Of a stretch of DNA of 64,000 bases, positions 34,543 through 43,978 are shown one piece after another. Both the position numbers and the translations under genes were made by a program. Each line of letters starts with the position of its first letter. Position 1 is the first letter of the stretch. Where the stretch lies: the NCBI RefSeq assembly GCF_038024105.1, contig NZ_CP150661.1, positions 3,377,501 to 3,441,500 on the forward strand, in the 5' to 3' direction. The DNA is from Polaribacter butkevichii (GTDB lineage: Bacteria > Bacteroidota > Bacteroidia > Flavobacteriales > Flavobacteriaceae). The notes below the pieces were generated by a model, which saw only the letters and a program-made list of their open reading frames with translations, was not told the DNA's origin and did not search any database.

Positions 34543-35586
34543 TTATTGTTTTTTAATTAATTCAATTTCAAATAATTTACCCCAATGTTTACCAGTTACA
34601 AAAAGGCGGTTGTTTTCTTCATCAAAAGCAATTCCGTTTAAAACTTCGTCTTGCGGAACTAACTTCTGTGTTTTTTCCATTTCTGTTTTTAAAGATTTTA
34701 AATTTGCAATACCTTCTACAACACCCGTTTTTGGGTCTATAATAACAATAGCGTTTTGCTGATATTTGTTGGCGTAAATTTTTCCGTTAATCAATTCTAA
34801 CTCATTTAAGTTATCTACCGCGTATTTATTAGTGTAAACCTGAATCGATTTTTGTTCTTTTAAAGTCTCAGGATCTAAAAACCAAATTTTAGACGTACCG
34901 TCAGATTTAATTAGTTCTTTTCCATTATGTGTTAATCCCCAACCTTCTGCACTATTATTATAGGTAAACTCTTTTTCTTGTTTAAAGGTTTCTAAATTAT
35001 ATACAAATCCTTTTTTAGCCTGCCATGTTAACCAATATATTTTGTTATTAAAAATGGTCATTCCTTCTCCAAAATATTTTTTATCTAAATCTACGGATTG
35101 TACAACTTTACCTGTTTTAATTTCAACCTTTCTTAAAGTAGATTGTCCTCTACGACCTGTAGTTTCATATAAAAAACCATCATGATATTCTAAACCTTGT
35201 GTATACGCAGTTTTATCATGCGGATATTCATTTACAATATTGTATCCATATACTACAGGCGCTTTATCAGCTAAAACCTCAAAAAAGCTATTTTCTTTTT
35301 TTGTTTTTTCAGGATAAAAAACCAATGCAGAAATTTGATGCTTACCAACACCTAAATCTGTTGTGTTAATAGAAACTGTATTTCCTTCAGAAGAAATTTC
35401 TTTACCATTCACAAAAAACTGAACACTATTTATCGGTTTGTCTTCTTGTTCTTTAAGAGTTACATCAATATTAGAATTTAAAGCAACTTGTTTTTTATGA
35501 TTTAGGCTGAATTTATACACATCAGAACAAGATGTAATTAGCAGAAAACACGCTAAAAAAGCAACAAATAAAGTACTATTTTTCAT
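34543..35586 (-). CDS. glutaminyl-peptide cyclotransferase
   Basis: 347 residues. Lipoprotein-type signal with LLITSCSD (Cys near 20), a short Ig-like N-terminal region, then a five-bladed beta-propeller of the plant/bacterial glutaminyl cyclase type: EYPHDKTAYTQGLEYHDGFLYETTG near 120-145, KYFGEGMTIFNNKIYWLTWQ, YNNSAEGWGLTHNGKEL. The enzyme forms N-terminal pyroglutamate. In Bacteroidota, many exported proteins with N-terminal Gln after signal cleavage are its likely substrates. Periplasmic. Confidence 0.88.
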   Translation of the reverse strand: MKNSTLFVAFLACFLLITSCSDVYKFSLNHKKQVALNSNIDVTLKEQEDKPINSVQFFVNGKEISSEGNTVSINTTDLGVGKHQISALVFYPEKTKKENSFFEVLADKAPVVYGYNIVNEYPHDKTAYTQGLEYHDGFLYETTGRRGQSTLRKVEIKTGKVVQSVDLDKKYFGEGMTIFNNKIYWLTWQAKKGFVYNLETFKQEKEFTYNNSAEGWGLTHNGKELIKSDGTSKIWFLDPETLKEQKSIQVYTNKYAVDNLNELELINGKIYANKYQQNAIVIIDPKTGVVEGIANLKSLKTEMEKTQKLVPQDEVLNGIAFDEENNRLFVTGKHWGKLFEIELIKKQ

Positions 35587-35720
35587 TTTTAAATTTTTTA
35601 TATTTAATTTTTAGTCTTTTTACGAATTAAGTAAAGTGATGAAAAACCACTATTTATAGGTAAAAACAAGTGTAAAAGTAACTATTGTGATGGTTAGACC
35701 AAATAAAAACAAAATATTTA

Positions 35721-35750
35721 TTTGTTAATTAAAAAATATAGTTAAATTTG
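35721..35750 (+). promoter_or_regulatory. consensus promoter for rpmE2
   Basis: -33 TTTG (35721-35724) and -7 TAAATTTG (35743-35750), 18 bp apart. The transcript would have a leader of about 90 nt before the ATG at 35850, long enough for feedback control by L31 (inferred). Confidence 0.72.
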
Positions 35751-35849
35751 CATCCTCAAAATAGTAAAAAACAACTATTTAGAGAACAGAGTGAGCTTTA
35801 CCAACTTTACTCATGCAAACATAACATTAAAGTATTAAAATATAATAAA

Positions 35850-36101
35850 ATGAGAAAAGGAATTCATCCAGAAAATTATAGAATGGTAGCATTTAAAGAC
35901 ATGTCTAACGAAGATGTATTTTTAACACGTTCTACTGTAGACACTAAAGAAACATTAGAAGTTGATGGTGTTGAGTATCCTTTAGTAAAATTAGAGATTT
36001 CAAGAACATCTCACCCATTTTACACTGGTAAATCTAAACTTATTGATGCTGCAGGACGTATCGATAAATTTAAAACGAAATACGCAAAATTCAAAAAATA
36101 A
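35850..36101 (+). CDS. rpmE2: 50S ribosomal protein L31, type B
   Basis: 83 residues starting [19 protein letters not shown] and ending KTKYAKFKK. It has no Cys, so it is the zinc-independent (C-) form of L31. The motif [23 protein letters not shown] is characteristic. I chose ATG at 35850; the frame is open back to a TTG at 35748 but that lies inside the promoter. Component of the large subunit near the central protuberance. Confidence 0.95.
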   Translation: MRKGIHPENYRMVAFKDMSNEDVFLTRSTVDTKETLEVDGVEYPLVKLEISRTSHPFYTGKSKLIDAAGRIDKFKTKYAKFKK

Positions 36102-36127
36102 TCTTTTTAGAATTTTCAACATATTTA

Positions 36128-36160
36128 AAACTCCAACATTTATTTGTTGGAGTTTTTTTT
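36128..36160 (+). terminator. terminator after rpmE2
   Basis: Stem AAACTCCAACA / TTGTTGGAGTTT followed by a T-run. Confidence 0.88.
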
Positions 36161-36215
36161 GCCATGTACTTAATGCTGTATTTCATTAATTTAAGAACTC
36201 AGTTTGTCTGTATAT

Positions 36216-36296
36216 GGGCGTTCCCTAAAGGTCAGGCTTTTCGCTATATCTTTTTGCAGAAAAAGCAAAAAGGATGCCGCTGCAATCCTTAACGCA
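36216..36296. repeat. flavobacterial palindromic repeat, GGGCGTTCCC family, copy 1
   Basis: Begins GGGCGTTCCCTAAAGGTC, continues GGCTTTTCGCTATATC, has a central hairpin TTTTTGC/GCAAAAA, then GGATGCCGCTGCAATCC and TTAACGCA. An almost identical inverted copy lies at 57462-57541. It is placed between a terminator and the start region of the next gene. Confidence 0.8.
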
Positions 36297-36372
36297 AACT
36301 ATTTGTAAGGCTAGTGCAAAATATCGTACTAAATGACTATTTTTAAAGTCTTTTTTAAATAACCATTATATA

Positions 36373-37884
36373 ATGAGAAATACCATACTTTCTGTTTTTA
36401 TAGGAATCACTATTTTATGCGGAGTTTTAGTTTACTTTATACCCCAAACAGGAACCATCATTTTAGTCTCCATTTCTGGATTACTTACCTTACTTGCAAT
36501 TTACGATAGTTTACAAACTACGCACTCATTATTAAGAGCGTTTCCAGTAATTGCAAGATTACGTTGGTTTTTTGAAGATGAAAGAGATAAAATTCAACAA
36601 TATTTTATAGAAGATAATTTAAACGGTACACCCATTAATAGAGAAAAAAGGAGTATTGTGTATCAGCGATCTAAATTATCTAAAGAAACCGTTCCTTTTG
36701 GTACACAGCATAATGTATATGCAAAAGGCTATGAGTTTGTAAAACATTCTTTATTTCCTAAAGATCATCATCATATAGCAGGAGAAAGAATTGTTTTTGG
36801 TTCTGATAAATGTACTCAAAAGTATGAAGGTTCAATTATCAATATTTCTGCTATGTCTTTTGGCTCTTTGAGTAAAAATGCAATTATGGCATTAAACCAA
36901 GGAGCAAAAATGGGTGGTTTTGCTCATAATACAGGAGAGGGAGGAATATCTCCTTACCATTTGCAAGGTGGAGACGTTATTTTTCAAGTTGGTACAGGGT
37001 ATTTTGGTGCAGGAAAATCAGTAGATGGAAAACGTGTTTTTGATGACGAAGTTTTTAAATCGAATGCAACTCGTACAGAAGTAAAAATGATAGAAATTAA
37101 GTTTTCTCAAGGAGCAAAACCAGGTCATGGAGGAATTTTACCTGCCGTAAAAAACACAGAAGAAATTGCGAAAATTCGTTCTGTAGAGCCTGGGACACAA
37201 GTAGATTCGCCTCCAGGTCATTCTGCATTTTCTAATTATCAAGAAATGATTGTTTTTATACAGAAAGTACGAGATTTATCTGGCGGTAAACCCGTAGGAA
37301 TTAAATTTTGTGTGGGTAATAATGAAGAAATAGAAACCATGATGCAAGCATTTGCAGATGCCAATAATTACCCAGATTTTATTTCTGTAGATGGAGGAGA
37401 AGGTGGTACTGGTGCTGCGCCAATGGAATTTACAAATTATATTGGTACGCCACTTGTAGAAGGATTGGTTTTTGTAAATAAACTTTTAATAAAGCATCAA
37501 TTAAAAGATCAAATTAAAATTATTGCTTCTGGTAAAGCTATAGATGCTTTCGATATTATAAAATACTTGTCTTTAGGAGCAGATGCAGTGGGTATGGCAA
37601 GAAGTTTTATGTTAAGTTTAGGCTGTATACAGGCAAGAGAATGTAATTTAGATACTTGCCCTGTTGGTGTTGCTACGCAAGATGATGATTTGGTAAAAGC
37701 ATTGGTGGTAGAAAAGAAAAATGTACGTGTTAAAAATTACCACCATAAAACTATTGAAGCTGTAAAAGAAGTTGTTGCAGCTATGGGAGTGGCTTCTATT
37801 GCAGACATAAAAGCAAACCAAGTTTTTAGACGTAGAAAAGACGAAGAAGTGGTAAGTTTAGAAGATATTTTTTATAAAAATTAA
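36373..37884 (+). CDS. FMN-binding glutamate synthase family protein
   Basis: 503 residues. Two N-terminal membrane segments (about 5-50) anchor a GltS-like FMN barrel: SAMSFGSLSKNAIMALNQGAK near 155, GEGGISPYHLQGGD near 190, FISVDGGEGGTGAAP near 338, and a Cys cluster CIQARECNLDTCPVGVATQ near 415-433 matching the 3Fe-4S site of glutamate synthase. The glutaminase and central domains of true GltB are missing, so it is probably not a complete glutamate synthase but a membrane-bound FMN/Fe-S oxidoreductase of unknown substrate. Followed after 16 bp by the YpdA reductase gene. Confidence 0.88.
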   Translation: MRNTILSVFIGITILCGVLVYFIPQTGTIILVSISGLLTLLAIYDSLQTTHSLLRAFPVIARLRWFFEDERDKIQQYFIEDNLNGTPINREKRSIVYQRSKLSKETVPFGTQHNVYAKGYEFVKHSLFPKDHHHIAGERIVFGSDKCTQKYEGSIINISAMSFGSLSKNAIMALNQGAKMGGFAHNTGEGGISPYHLQGGDVIFQVGTGYFGAGKSVDGKRVFDDEVFKSNATRTEVKMIEIKFSQGAKPGHGGILPAVKNTEEIAKIRSVEPGTQVDSPPGHSAFSNYQEMIVFIQKVRDLSGGKPVGIKFCVGNNEEIETMMQAFADANNYPDFISVDGGEGGTGAAPMEFTNYIGTPLVEGLVFVNKLLIKHQLKDQIKIIASGKAIDAFDIIKYLSLGADAVGMARSFMLSLGCIQARECNLDTCPVGVATQDDDLVKALVVEKKNVRVKNYHHKTIEAVKEVVAAMGVASIADIKANQVFRRRKDEEVVSLEDIFYKN

Positions 37885-37900
37885 GAGAGTATTTATTCCT

Positions 37901-38869
37901 ATGAGATATTTTGATATTGTTATTATTGGTGGTGGACCCATTGGCATTGCTTGTGGTTTAGAGGCTCAAAAAAAAGGATTGTCTTATGTAATTATAGAAA
38001 AAGGACCTATTGTTAATTCGGTATATAATTATCCTGTAAACATGCAGTTTTTTTCTTCTTCAGAAAAATTAGAAATAGATGAAATTCCGTTTATTAGTAA
38101 AGAAGCAAAACCCAGAAGGAGCGAAGCTTTAGAGTATTATAGGCGAATTGCTACATCAAATAAATTGAATATTCATTTATTTGAAAAAGTAACTTCAGTT
38201 TCTAAGACAGCAAATGAGTTTACTGTTGTTTCTGATAAAAATTCATACAAGTCTGCAAATTTAATTATCGCTACGGGCTTTTACGATATTCCGAATACAT
38301 TAAATGTGCCGGGAGAAAATTTATCAAAAGTGTCTCATTATTATAATGATCCACATTTTTATGCAGGACAAAAATTAGCGGTTATTGGAGCAAGTAATTC
38401 GTCTGTAGATGCGGCTTTAGAATGCTATAGAAAAGGAGCAGAGGTTACTATGGTTATTAGAGGTGCAGAAGTAGGGCAACGTGTAAAATATTGGGTGAGA
38501 CCAGATATCATCAACAGAATAGAAGAAGGTAGTATTAAGGTTTATTATAATACTACAGTTAAAGAAATAACTAAAGATACTATTGTTATAAATAAAAAAG
38601 AAGGTGTAGAAACTTTGCAAAACGACTTTGTTTTGGCGTTAACTGGTTACAAGCCAAATTTTACACTTTTAGATGAAATAGGAGTTTCTTTTTCTAAGGA
38701 TGAAAAGAAAATTCCTACGTATAATGATAAGACTATGGAAACCAACGTGAAAGGTGTTTATTTAGCGGGAGTTATTTGTGGAGGAATGGAAACTCACAAA
38801 TGGTTTATAGAAAATTCTCGCATTCATGCAAAAATGATTATTGCAAATGTTTTAAAGCAGAGCGTATAA
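37901..38869 (+). CDS. YpdA family (putative bacillithiol disulfide reductase)
   Basis: 322 residues. FAD-binding IIGGGPIGIACGLEA (about 8-22), a second nucleotide site VIGASNSSVDAALE near 163-176, and YLAGVICGGMETHKWFIENSR near the C-terminus, a segment typical of YpdA/Bdr. No CxxC active site, as in Bdr. It may reduce bacillithiol disulfide with NADPH. Probably co-transcribed with the GltS-like gene, which suggests a joint electron-transfer function (inference). Confidence 0.88.
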   Translation: MRYFDIVIIGGGPIGIACGLEAQKKGLSYVIIEKGPIVNSVYNYPVNMQFFSSSEKLEIDEIPFISKEAKPRRSEALEYYRRIATSNKLNIHLFEKVTSVSKTANEFTVVSDKNSYKSANLIIATGFYDIPNTLNVPGENLSKVSHYYNDPHFYAGQKLAVIGASNSSVDAALECYRKGAEVTMVIRGAEVGQRVKYWVRPDIINRIEEGSIKVYYNTTVKEITKDTIVINKKEGVETLQNDFVLALTGYKPNFTLLDEIGVSFSKDEKKIPTYNDKTMETNVKGVYLAGVICGGMETHKWFIENSRIHAKMIIANVLKQSV

Positions 38870-38886
38870 GTAAAGTGATATAAATT

Positions 38887-38924
38887 AAAAAAAGCCCAAA
38901 CAGTTAATTGTTTGGGCTTTTTTT
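38887..38924. terminator. bidirectional terminator
   Basis: Stem AAAAAAGCCCAAACA / TGTTTGGGCTTTTTT with loop GTTAAT, A-rich on one side and T-rich on the other, between convergent genes. Confidence 0.88.
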
Positions 38925-38956
38925 AATTAATCTTTGTCGACTTAAGTTTAGTTTTT

Positions 38957-40597
38957 CTAAAATAATTTTTTATAATAATCATCAGCCATTCTTTGGGTTG
39001 TAAACTCAGGGATAACATCATCCATGGCTTTAAAAACTATTTTTTGCCAAGTTTTAGGAGCGTCGTAATACGTAGGTAAAACTTTGTTTTCTAAAATATT
39101 GTATAAATTATCGGTGTCTATTTTATCTTGCTCGTATGTTGGTAAAAGATGATCTAGTGCAGGCAATACAAAACAATTTTCTTCATCTTTTTTAAATTCA
39201 GGAATCCAACCATCATCCGTAGATACGTTTACAGAACCATTCATGGCTGCTGTCATTCCACTTGTACCAGAAGCTTCACGTGTAATTCTTGGCGTGTTTA
39301 ACCAAACATCAGAACCGCATTTTAATTTTCTAGACAAGCCTATTTCATACCCTATTAGCACTGCTAAATTAGGTTCTTGTTTAGATTGATATACTAAATG
39401 GTTAAAGGTGTCTATGGCACCATAATCAAACGGATAAGGTTTTCCTGCCCAAATAATTTGTACAGGGTATTTTTCATTATGAATTAACCTTTTAAAACGA
39501 TCGTAATCATGTAAAAGTAAATCAGCTCTTTTATACCCTGCAAAACGTCTAGCCCAAACTATGGTTAACACATTAGGATCTAGTTTTTTTCCAGTTTGTT
39601 TGTAAACTTCTTCAAAAAGTTCGCTTTTTAACTGCGATTTTTTATTTTTATAGGCAGTAGCATTTCCTTTTTTCCAAGACTTTTTAATGGTTTCATCTTG
39701 CCAAAATTTTTGATTTTGAGCATTTGTAATCGGAATGATTTCACAAATACCTTCGTAATCTTTCCACATATCGTTGGCAACGATGGCGTGAAGTTTAGAT
39801 ACTCCATTTGCTTTTCTAGCCATTCGTAATGCAGCAATGGTATAATTAATCATACCGCCGTTAACCATTTCTTTGTGTAATTCTTCTTCAGAAAGTGTTC
39901 TTCCAAAGAAGCCACATCTGTTTAAATGACGTGCATCTCGTTCTTCGTTTCCTGCTTTTTCTGGCGTATGTGTTGTAAATACCATTTGTTCTTTGGTAAC
40001 GCCTTTGTCTCTTAAATAATAAAAAGCAGGCAAGGCATGTCCTTCGTTTAAATGATAGGTATCTGCGCCTCCTAAAATTTCTACTACCTTGGCACCAGCA
40101 ATTCCTAAAACAATACTTTGAGAGATTCTTGTTACTTGGTTTTGGTCATACAAATGGTTGGTTATGGTTCTAGACAAGTGGTCATTTCCATCTACATCTG
40201 TACTTAAAAAATACATAGGGACCGTGCCAAAAACCTCTGGTTTTAAAACATAAGCTCTTACTTTTACATTTGGGTTGTCGTGTAGTTTTATTTCTACTTC
40301 AATCCCTGTATATTCTAAAAAGTCGAAATGTTTTTCATTAAACTCTGTTTTTAAAGTTTGGTCTTCGTTTCTTGCTTGGTCGTAATAGCCATATTTCCAT
40401 AGCATACCAATACCAATCATATTTTGTTTTAATTCTAATCCAGAACGCATATGTGAACCTGCTAAAAAACCCAGTCCTCCAGAGTAAATATTAAAAGCTT
40501 GGTCAATTCCAAATTCCATGCTAAAATAAGCTACTTTCTTTTTATATTTTGTAGCAGGTTTGTATGGATGATACCATTTACTATATATATGTTCCAT
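38957..40597 (-). CDS. alpha-glucan phosphorylase family protein, PLP-lysine position altered
   Basis: 546 residues of the short alpha-glucan phosphorylase group. N-terminal AYFSMEFGIDQAFNIYSGGLGFLAGSH region, HLNEGHALPAF near 180, IVWARRFAGYKRADLLL near 345, RITREASGTSGMTAAMNGS near 440-456. The family cleaves alpha-1,4-glucans with phosphate using PLP bound to a Lys. In the usual GTSGMK or GTGNMK motif the Lys is replaced by Thr449 here (codon ACA). The protein may lack phosphorolysis or act as a glycosyltransferase-like protein. No other glycogen genes are adjacent. Monocistronic. Confidence 0.85.
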   Translation of the reverse strand: MEHIYSKWYHPYKPATKYKKKVAYFSMEFGIDQAFNIYSGGLGFLAGSHMRSGLELKQNMIGIGMLWKYGYYDQARNEDQTLKTEFNEKHFDFLEYTGIEVEIKLHDNPNVKVRAYVLKPEVFGTVPMYFLSTDVDGNDHLSRTITNHLYDQNQVTRISQSIVLGIAGAKVVEILGGADTYHLNEGHALPAFYYLRDKGVTKEQMVFTTHTPEKAGNEERDARHLNRCGFFGRTLSEEELHKEMVNGGMINYTIAALRMARKANGVSKLHAIVANDMWKDYEGICEIIPITNAQNQKFWQDETIKKSWKKGNATAYKNKKSQLKSELFEEVYKQTGKKLDPNVLTIVWARRFAGYKRADLLLHDYDRFKRLIHNEKYPVQIIWAGKPYPFDYGAIDTFNHLVYQSKQEPNLAVLIGYEIGLSRKLKCGSDVWLNTPRITREASGTSGMTAAMNGSVNVSTDDGWIPEFKKDEENCFVLPALDHLLPTYEQDKIDTDNLYNILENKVLPTYYDAPKTWQKIVFKAMDDVIPEFTTQRMADDYYKKLF

Positions 40598-40821
40598 AAA
40601 ATGTGTTTTAATTTTAAAGACTAAATGTAAATAAAATGCACAACTAATTATATGACGATAACAATAATTTTATGTGAAATTTTTAATTTATAATGTTTAT
40701 AAATTTAAGGTAGTTTGTTTACTTTTAGCTTTTTATGATAAAAATCATTTCTAGTTGAAAAGTTGTTGTTAATTAGAGTTTAAAAAAATATGAAAAAATA
40801 AAAATACAAGATAAATAAAAA
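40598..40821. other. AT-rich intergenic region
   Basis: Upstream of the leftward phosphorylase gene and downstream of gcvP. Contains long A/T runs; I see no gene, and no clear promoter box apart from AT-rich sequence. Confidence 0.5.
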
Positions 40822-40872
40822 AAAACCGTTTCCTAACCCTGAAAAAAAATCAGTTTAAGGAAACGGTTTTAA
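40822..40872 (-). terminator. terminator after gcvP
   Basis: Stem AAAACCGTTTCCTTAA-type paired with GGAAACGGTTTT around a loop containing CTGA/TCAG, then a T-run on the minus strand. Confidence 0.85.
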
Positions 40873-40904
40873 CTATTAAAAACTATTAGTTTAATAAATG
40901 TTAT

Positions 40905-43790
40905 TTAAATATAATCTTCAATTGGGATACAAGAACAAATTAAATTTCTATCTCCAAAAGCATCATCAACTCTTCTTACAGTAGGCCAAAATTTATTTTC
41001 AGCAATATAGTCTAACGGAAAAGCTGCCTGTTTTCTAGTGTATGGTAAGTGCCATTCATCGGCAGTTAACATTTCTTGTGTATGTGGCGCATTTTTTAAA
41101 GGATTGTTATCATCACCTTTGGTGGCATTTTTAATCTCTTCACGTATAGAAATCATGGCATCGCAAAAACGATCTAATTCAGCAAGACTTTCAGATTCTG
41201 TAGGTTCAATCATCATAGTTCCTGCAACAGGGAAAGAAACAGTTGGAGCATGAAAACCATAATCCATTAAACGTTTTGCAATATCTACCACTTCAATTCC
41301 GTTTTGTTTAAAATCACGACAATCAATAATCATTTCGTGAGCTGCTCTATTCATTTCGCCAGAATACAACGTGTTGTAGTTTCCGTGCAAACGCTCTTTA
41401 ATATAGTTGGCATTTAAAATAGCGTTTTTAGTAGAATCTGTTAATCCTTTTGCGCCTAACATTGTAATATATCCGTAAGAAATTAAACACACTAAGGCAG
41501 AACCCCAAGGAGCTGCAGAAACGGCAGTAATCGCATTTTCTCCTCCAGTAGCAACTACTGGGTTTGTTGGTAAAAACGGCACTAATTGTGGCGCAACACA
41601 GATTGGTCCTACACCAGGTCCACCACCACCATGTGGAATTGCAAATGTTTTATGTAAGTTTAAGTGACAAACATCTGCACCAATAGTTGCCGGATTTGTT
41701 AATCCAACTTGTGCATTCATATTTGCACCATCCATATAAACTTGTCCGCCGTTATTATGAATAATTTGTGTGATTTCTTTAATAGCTCTTTCGTACACTC
41801 CATGAGTAGAAGGGTAGGTAACCATTAAAGCAGCCAAATTATCTTTATGTAAAATTGCTTTAGCTCGTAAATCTTCTACATCAATATTACCTTTTTCATC
41901 GGTTTTGGTAACGACTACTTTCATACCAGCCATTACTGCAGAAGCAGGATTTGTACCGTGTGCAGAAGCAGGAATTAAACAGATGTTTCTGTGAGAATCT
42001 CCATTTGCTTGATGAAAAGCTCTAATTGTCATTAAGCCTGTAAATTCTCCTTGTGCACCCGAGTTTGGTTGTAAAGAAGTGCCAGCAAAACCCGTAATAA
42101 CATTTAATTGATGTTCTAATCTTTTTAAAACTTGTTGATATCCTTCAGCTTGATTTAATGGCACAAAAGGATGAATATTTCCCCATTGAGGGTTGCTTAA
42201 AGGCAGCATTTCTGAAGCTGCATTTAGCTTCATAGTACAAGATCCTAAAGAAATCATAGAATGATTTAATGATAAATCTTTACGCTCTAATTTTTTAATA
42301 TAACGCATCATATCTGTTTCAGATTGATACGTGTTAAATACATCGTTTTCTAAAAACGGTGTGTTTCTAATTAAGCTTTCTGGTATAACTTCAAAATCTG
42401 CATTAAAAGATTCTTGAGTTAAAATTTGATGAAAGTCGCCTACACTTTCTGCTTCCGAAGAAACAGGTTTCTTTTTAAGTTGTCCAAAAATAGTAAACAA
42501 CGTCATTAAGTCTTTTTGTGTAGTTGCTTCATTTATAGAGATAGAAATGTGTTTTTCATCTACATAATTAAAGTTTACTTTAAAAGATTCTGCAATCGAT
42601 TTTAATTTAATACAATCGATTTCTACTAATAAGGTGTCAAAATAAGAGGTGTTTAATTGGTTAAAACCTGCTTTTTCTAAATAATCTGCAACTAATTTTG
42701 TTTTGTTGTGTACAGAATCCGCAATAAATTGCAATCCTTTTTGACCATGATATACAGCATACATACCAGCCATAACAGCCAATAAAACCTGGGCAGTACA
42801 AATATTAGAAGTCGCTTTTTCTCTTTTAATATGTTGCTCTCTTGTTTGCAATGCCATACGCAAAGCACGCTCTCCGTTTTTGTCTTTAGAAACCCCTATA
42901 ATACGTCCAGGAATACTTCTTTTATAACAGTCTTTTGTAGCAAAATAACCAGCATGAGGACCTCCGTAACCTAACGGAATACCAAAACGTTGTGTAGTTC
43001 CTACTACAACATCAACACCAAATGCTGCAGGCGCTTTTAATTTTACAAGTGATAAAATATCAGCAGCAACCGCTACTTTAATATTGTTTTCATTTGCTTT
43101 AGCAACAAACTGTTCATAATCATAAACCTGACCATGTTTTCCTGGGTATTGTAAGATTGCTCCAAAAAATTCATCAGAAAAATCAAACTCTTCATGGTTA
43201 CCAATTACTAATTCAATACCAATAGGAGTAGAACGAGTTTGTAAAACAGAGATGGTTTGTGGTAAAATTTCTTCAGAAACAAAAAATTTGTTTACACCCG
43301 CTTTCTTTTGTGCTCTTTCTCTAATATCATACAATAAAGCCATTGCTTCTGCAGCAGCCGTACTTTCATCTAATAAAGATGCGTTTGCCAATTCCATTCC
43401 GGTTAAATCACAAACCATTGTTTGAAAATTTAACAATGCTTCTAATCTACCTTGTGCAATTTCTGCTTGGTAAGGAGTATAAGCAGTGTACCAACCTGGG
43501 TTTTCTAAAATATTACGCTGAATTACACTTGGCACAATAGCTTCATGATATCCTAAACCAATATAACTTTTAAATACTTTATTCTTTTCAGATAATTCTT
43601 TAATATGTGCTAAATATTCATATTCGCTCTTTGCAGGCGCTAAATCTAACTCATTTTCTAAACGAATATCATCCGGAACGGTTTCGTAAATTAACCGTTC
43701 TAAACTTTCCGCTTTTATCGTTGATAACATTTTTTCTTGTTCCTTTTTATTAGGTCCAATATGTCTGTTTTGAAACAAATTTGTATTCAT
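40905..43790 (-). CDS. gcvP: glycine dehydrogenase (decarboxylating), glycine cleavage P-protein
   Basis: 961 residues, the long homodimeric form in which both P1-like and P2-like halves are fused. N-terminal RHIGPNKKEQ, GYHEAIVPSVIQRNILENPGWYTAYTPYQ near 80-105, and the PLP Lys in HLNLHKTFAIPHGGGGPG near 713. It decarboxylates glycine and passes the aminomethyl group to H-protein. gcvT and gcvH are not in the window. Mixed cytoplasmic complex of one-carbon metabolism. No glycine riboswitch-like structure was seen in the 188-bp upstream region. Confidence 0.96.
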   Translation of the reverse strand: MNTNLFQNRHIGPNKKEQEKMLSTIKAESLERLIYETVPDDIRLENELDLAPAKSEYEYLAHIKELSEKNKVFKSYIGLGYHEAIVPSVIQRNILENPGWYTAYTPYQAEIAQGRLEALLNFQTMVCDLTGMELANASLLDESTAAAEAMALLYDIRERAQKKAGVNKFFVSEEILPQTISVLQTRSTPIGIELVIGNHEEFDFSDEFFGAILQYPGKHGQVYDYEQFVAKANENNIKVAVAADILSLVKLKAPAAFGVDVVVGTTQRFGIPLGYGGPHAGYFATKDCYKRSIPGRIIGVSKDKNGERALRMALQTREQHIKREKATSNICTAQVLLAVMAGMYAVYHGQKGLQFIADSVHNKTKLVADYLEKAGFNQLNTSYFDTLLVEIDCIKLKSIAESFKVNFNYVDEKHISISINEATTQKDLMTLFTIFGQLKKKPVSSEAESVGDFHQILTQESFNADFEVIPESLIRNTPFLENDVFNTYQSETDMMRYIKKLERKDLSLNHSMISLGSCTMKLNAASEMLPLSNPQWGNIHPFVPLNQAEGYQQVLKRLEHQLNVITGFAGTSLQPNSGAQGEFTGLMTIRAFHQANGDSHRNICLIPASAHGTNPASAVMAGMKVVVTKTDEKGNIDVEDLRAKAILHKDNLAALMVTYPSTHGVYERAIKEITQIIHNNGGQVYMDGANMNAQVGLTNPATIGADVCHLNLHKTFAIPHGGGGPGVGPICVAPQLVPFLPTNPVVATGGENAITAVSAAPWGSALVCLISYGYITMLGAKGLTDSTKNAILNANYIKERLHGNYNTLYSGEMNRAAHEMIIDCRDFKQNGIEVVDIAKRLMDYGFHAPTVSFPVAGTMMIEPTESESLAELDRFCDAMISIREEIKNATKGDDNNPLKNAPHTQEMLTADEWHLPYTRKQAAFPLDYIAENKFWPTVRRVDDAFGDRNLICSCIPIEDYI

Positions 43791-43872
43791 TAACTAAAGT
43801 TTTATTTATGCATATTTCAATCGTTTTAGATGTTTGTTGTAAATACATAAAAAAGATTGATTTTTTCTGCAA

Positions 43873-43880
43873 CAAAAATA
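43873..43880 (-). promoter_or_regulatory. candidate -7 box for gcvP
   Basis: TATTTTTG on the minus strand, 82 bp upstream of the gcvP start. No clear -33 box. Confidence 0.4.
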
Positions 43881-43966
43881 AGAATTTTACAAGGTTCTAA
43901 GTTTGTTTAAAATTGATAAAAGTTAGTTAATTATCAACCAAATTTAAATGTTATGAACATAAAAGC

Positions 43967-43974
43967 TATTTTTG
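43967..43974 (+). promoter_or_regulatory. candidate -7 box for the UbiA-like gene
   Basis: TATTTTTG four bases before the ATG at 43979. If used, the mRNA would be nearly leaderless. Confidence 0.4.
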
Positions 43975-43978
43975 TCAA

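Noticed and set aside
35748..35849. N-terminal extension of L31 from a TTG
   Set aside because: The TTG falls inside the -7 promoter box and the family N-terminus begins at the ATG at 35850.
43791..43978. Glycine riboswitch upstream of gcvP
   Set aside because: No tandem aptamer-like GC-rich folding is visible; the spacer is AT-rich and unstructured.
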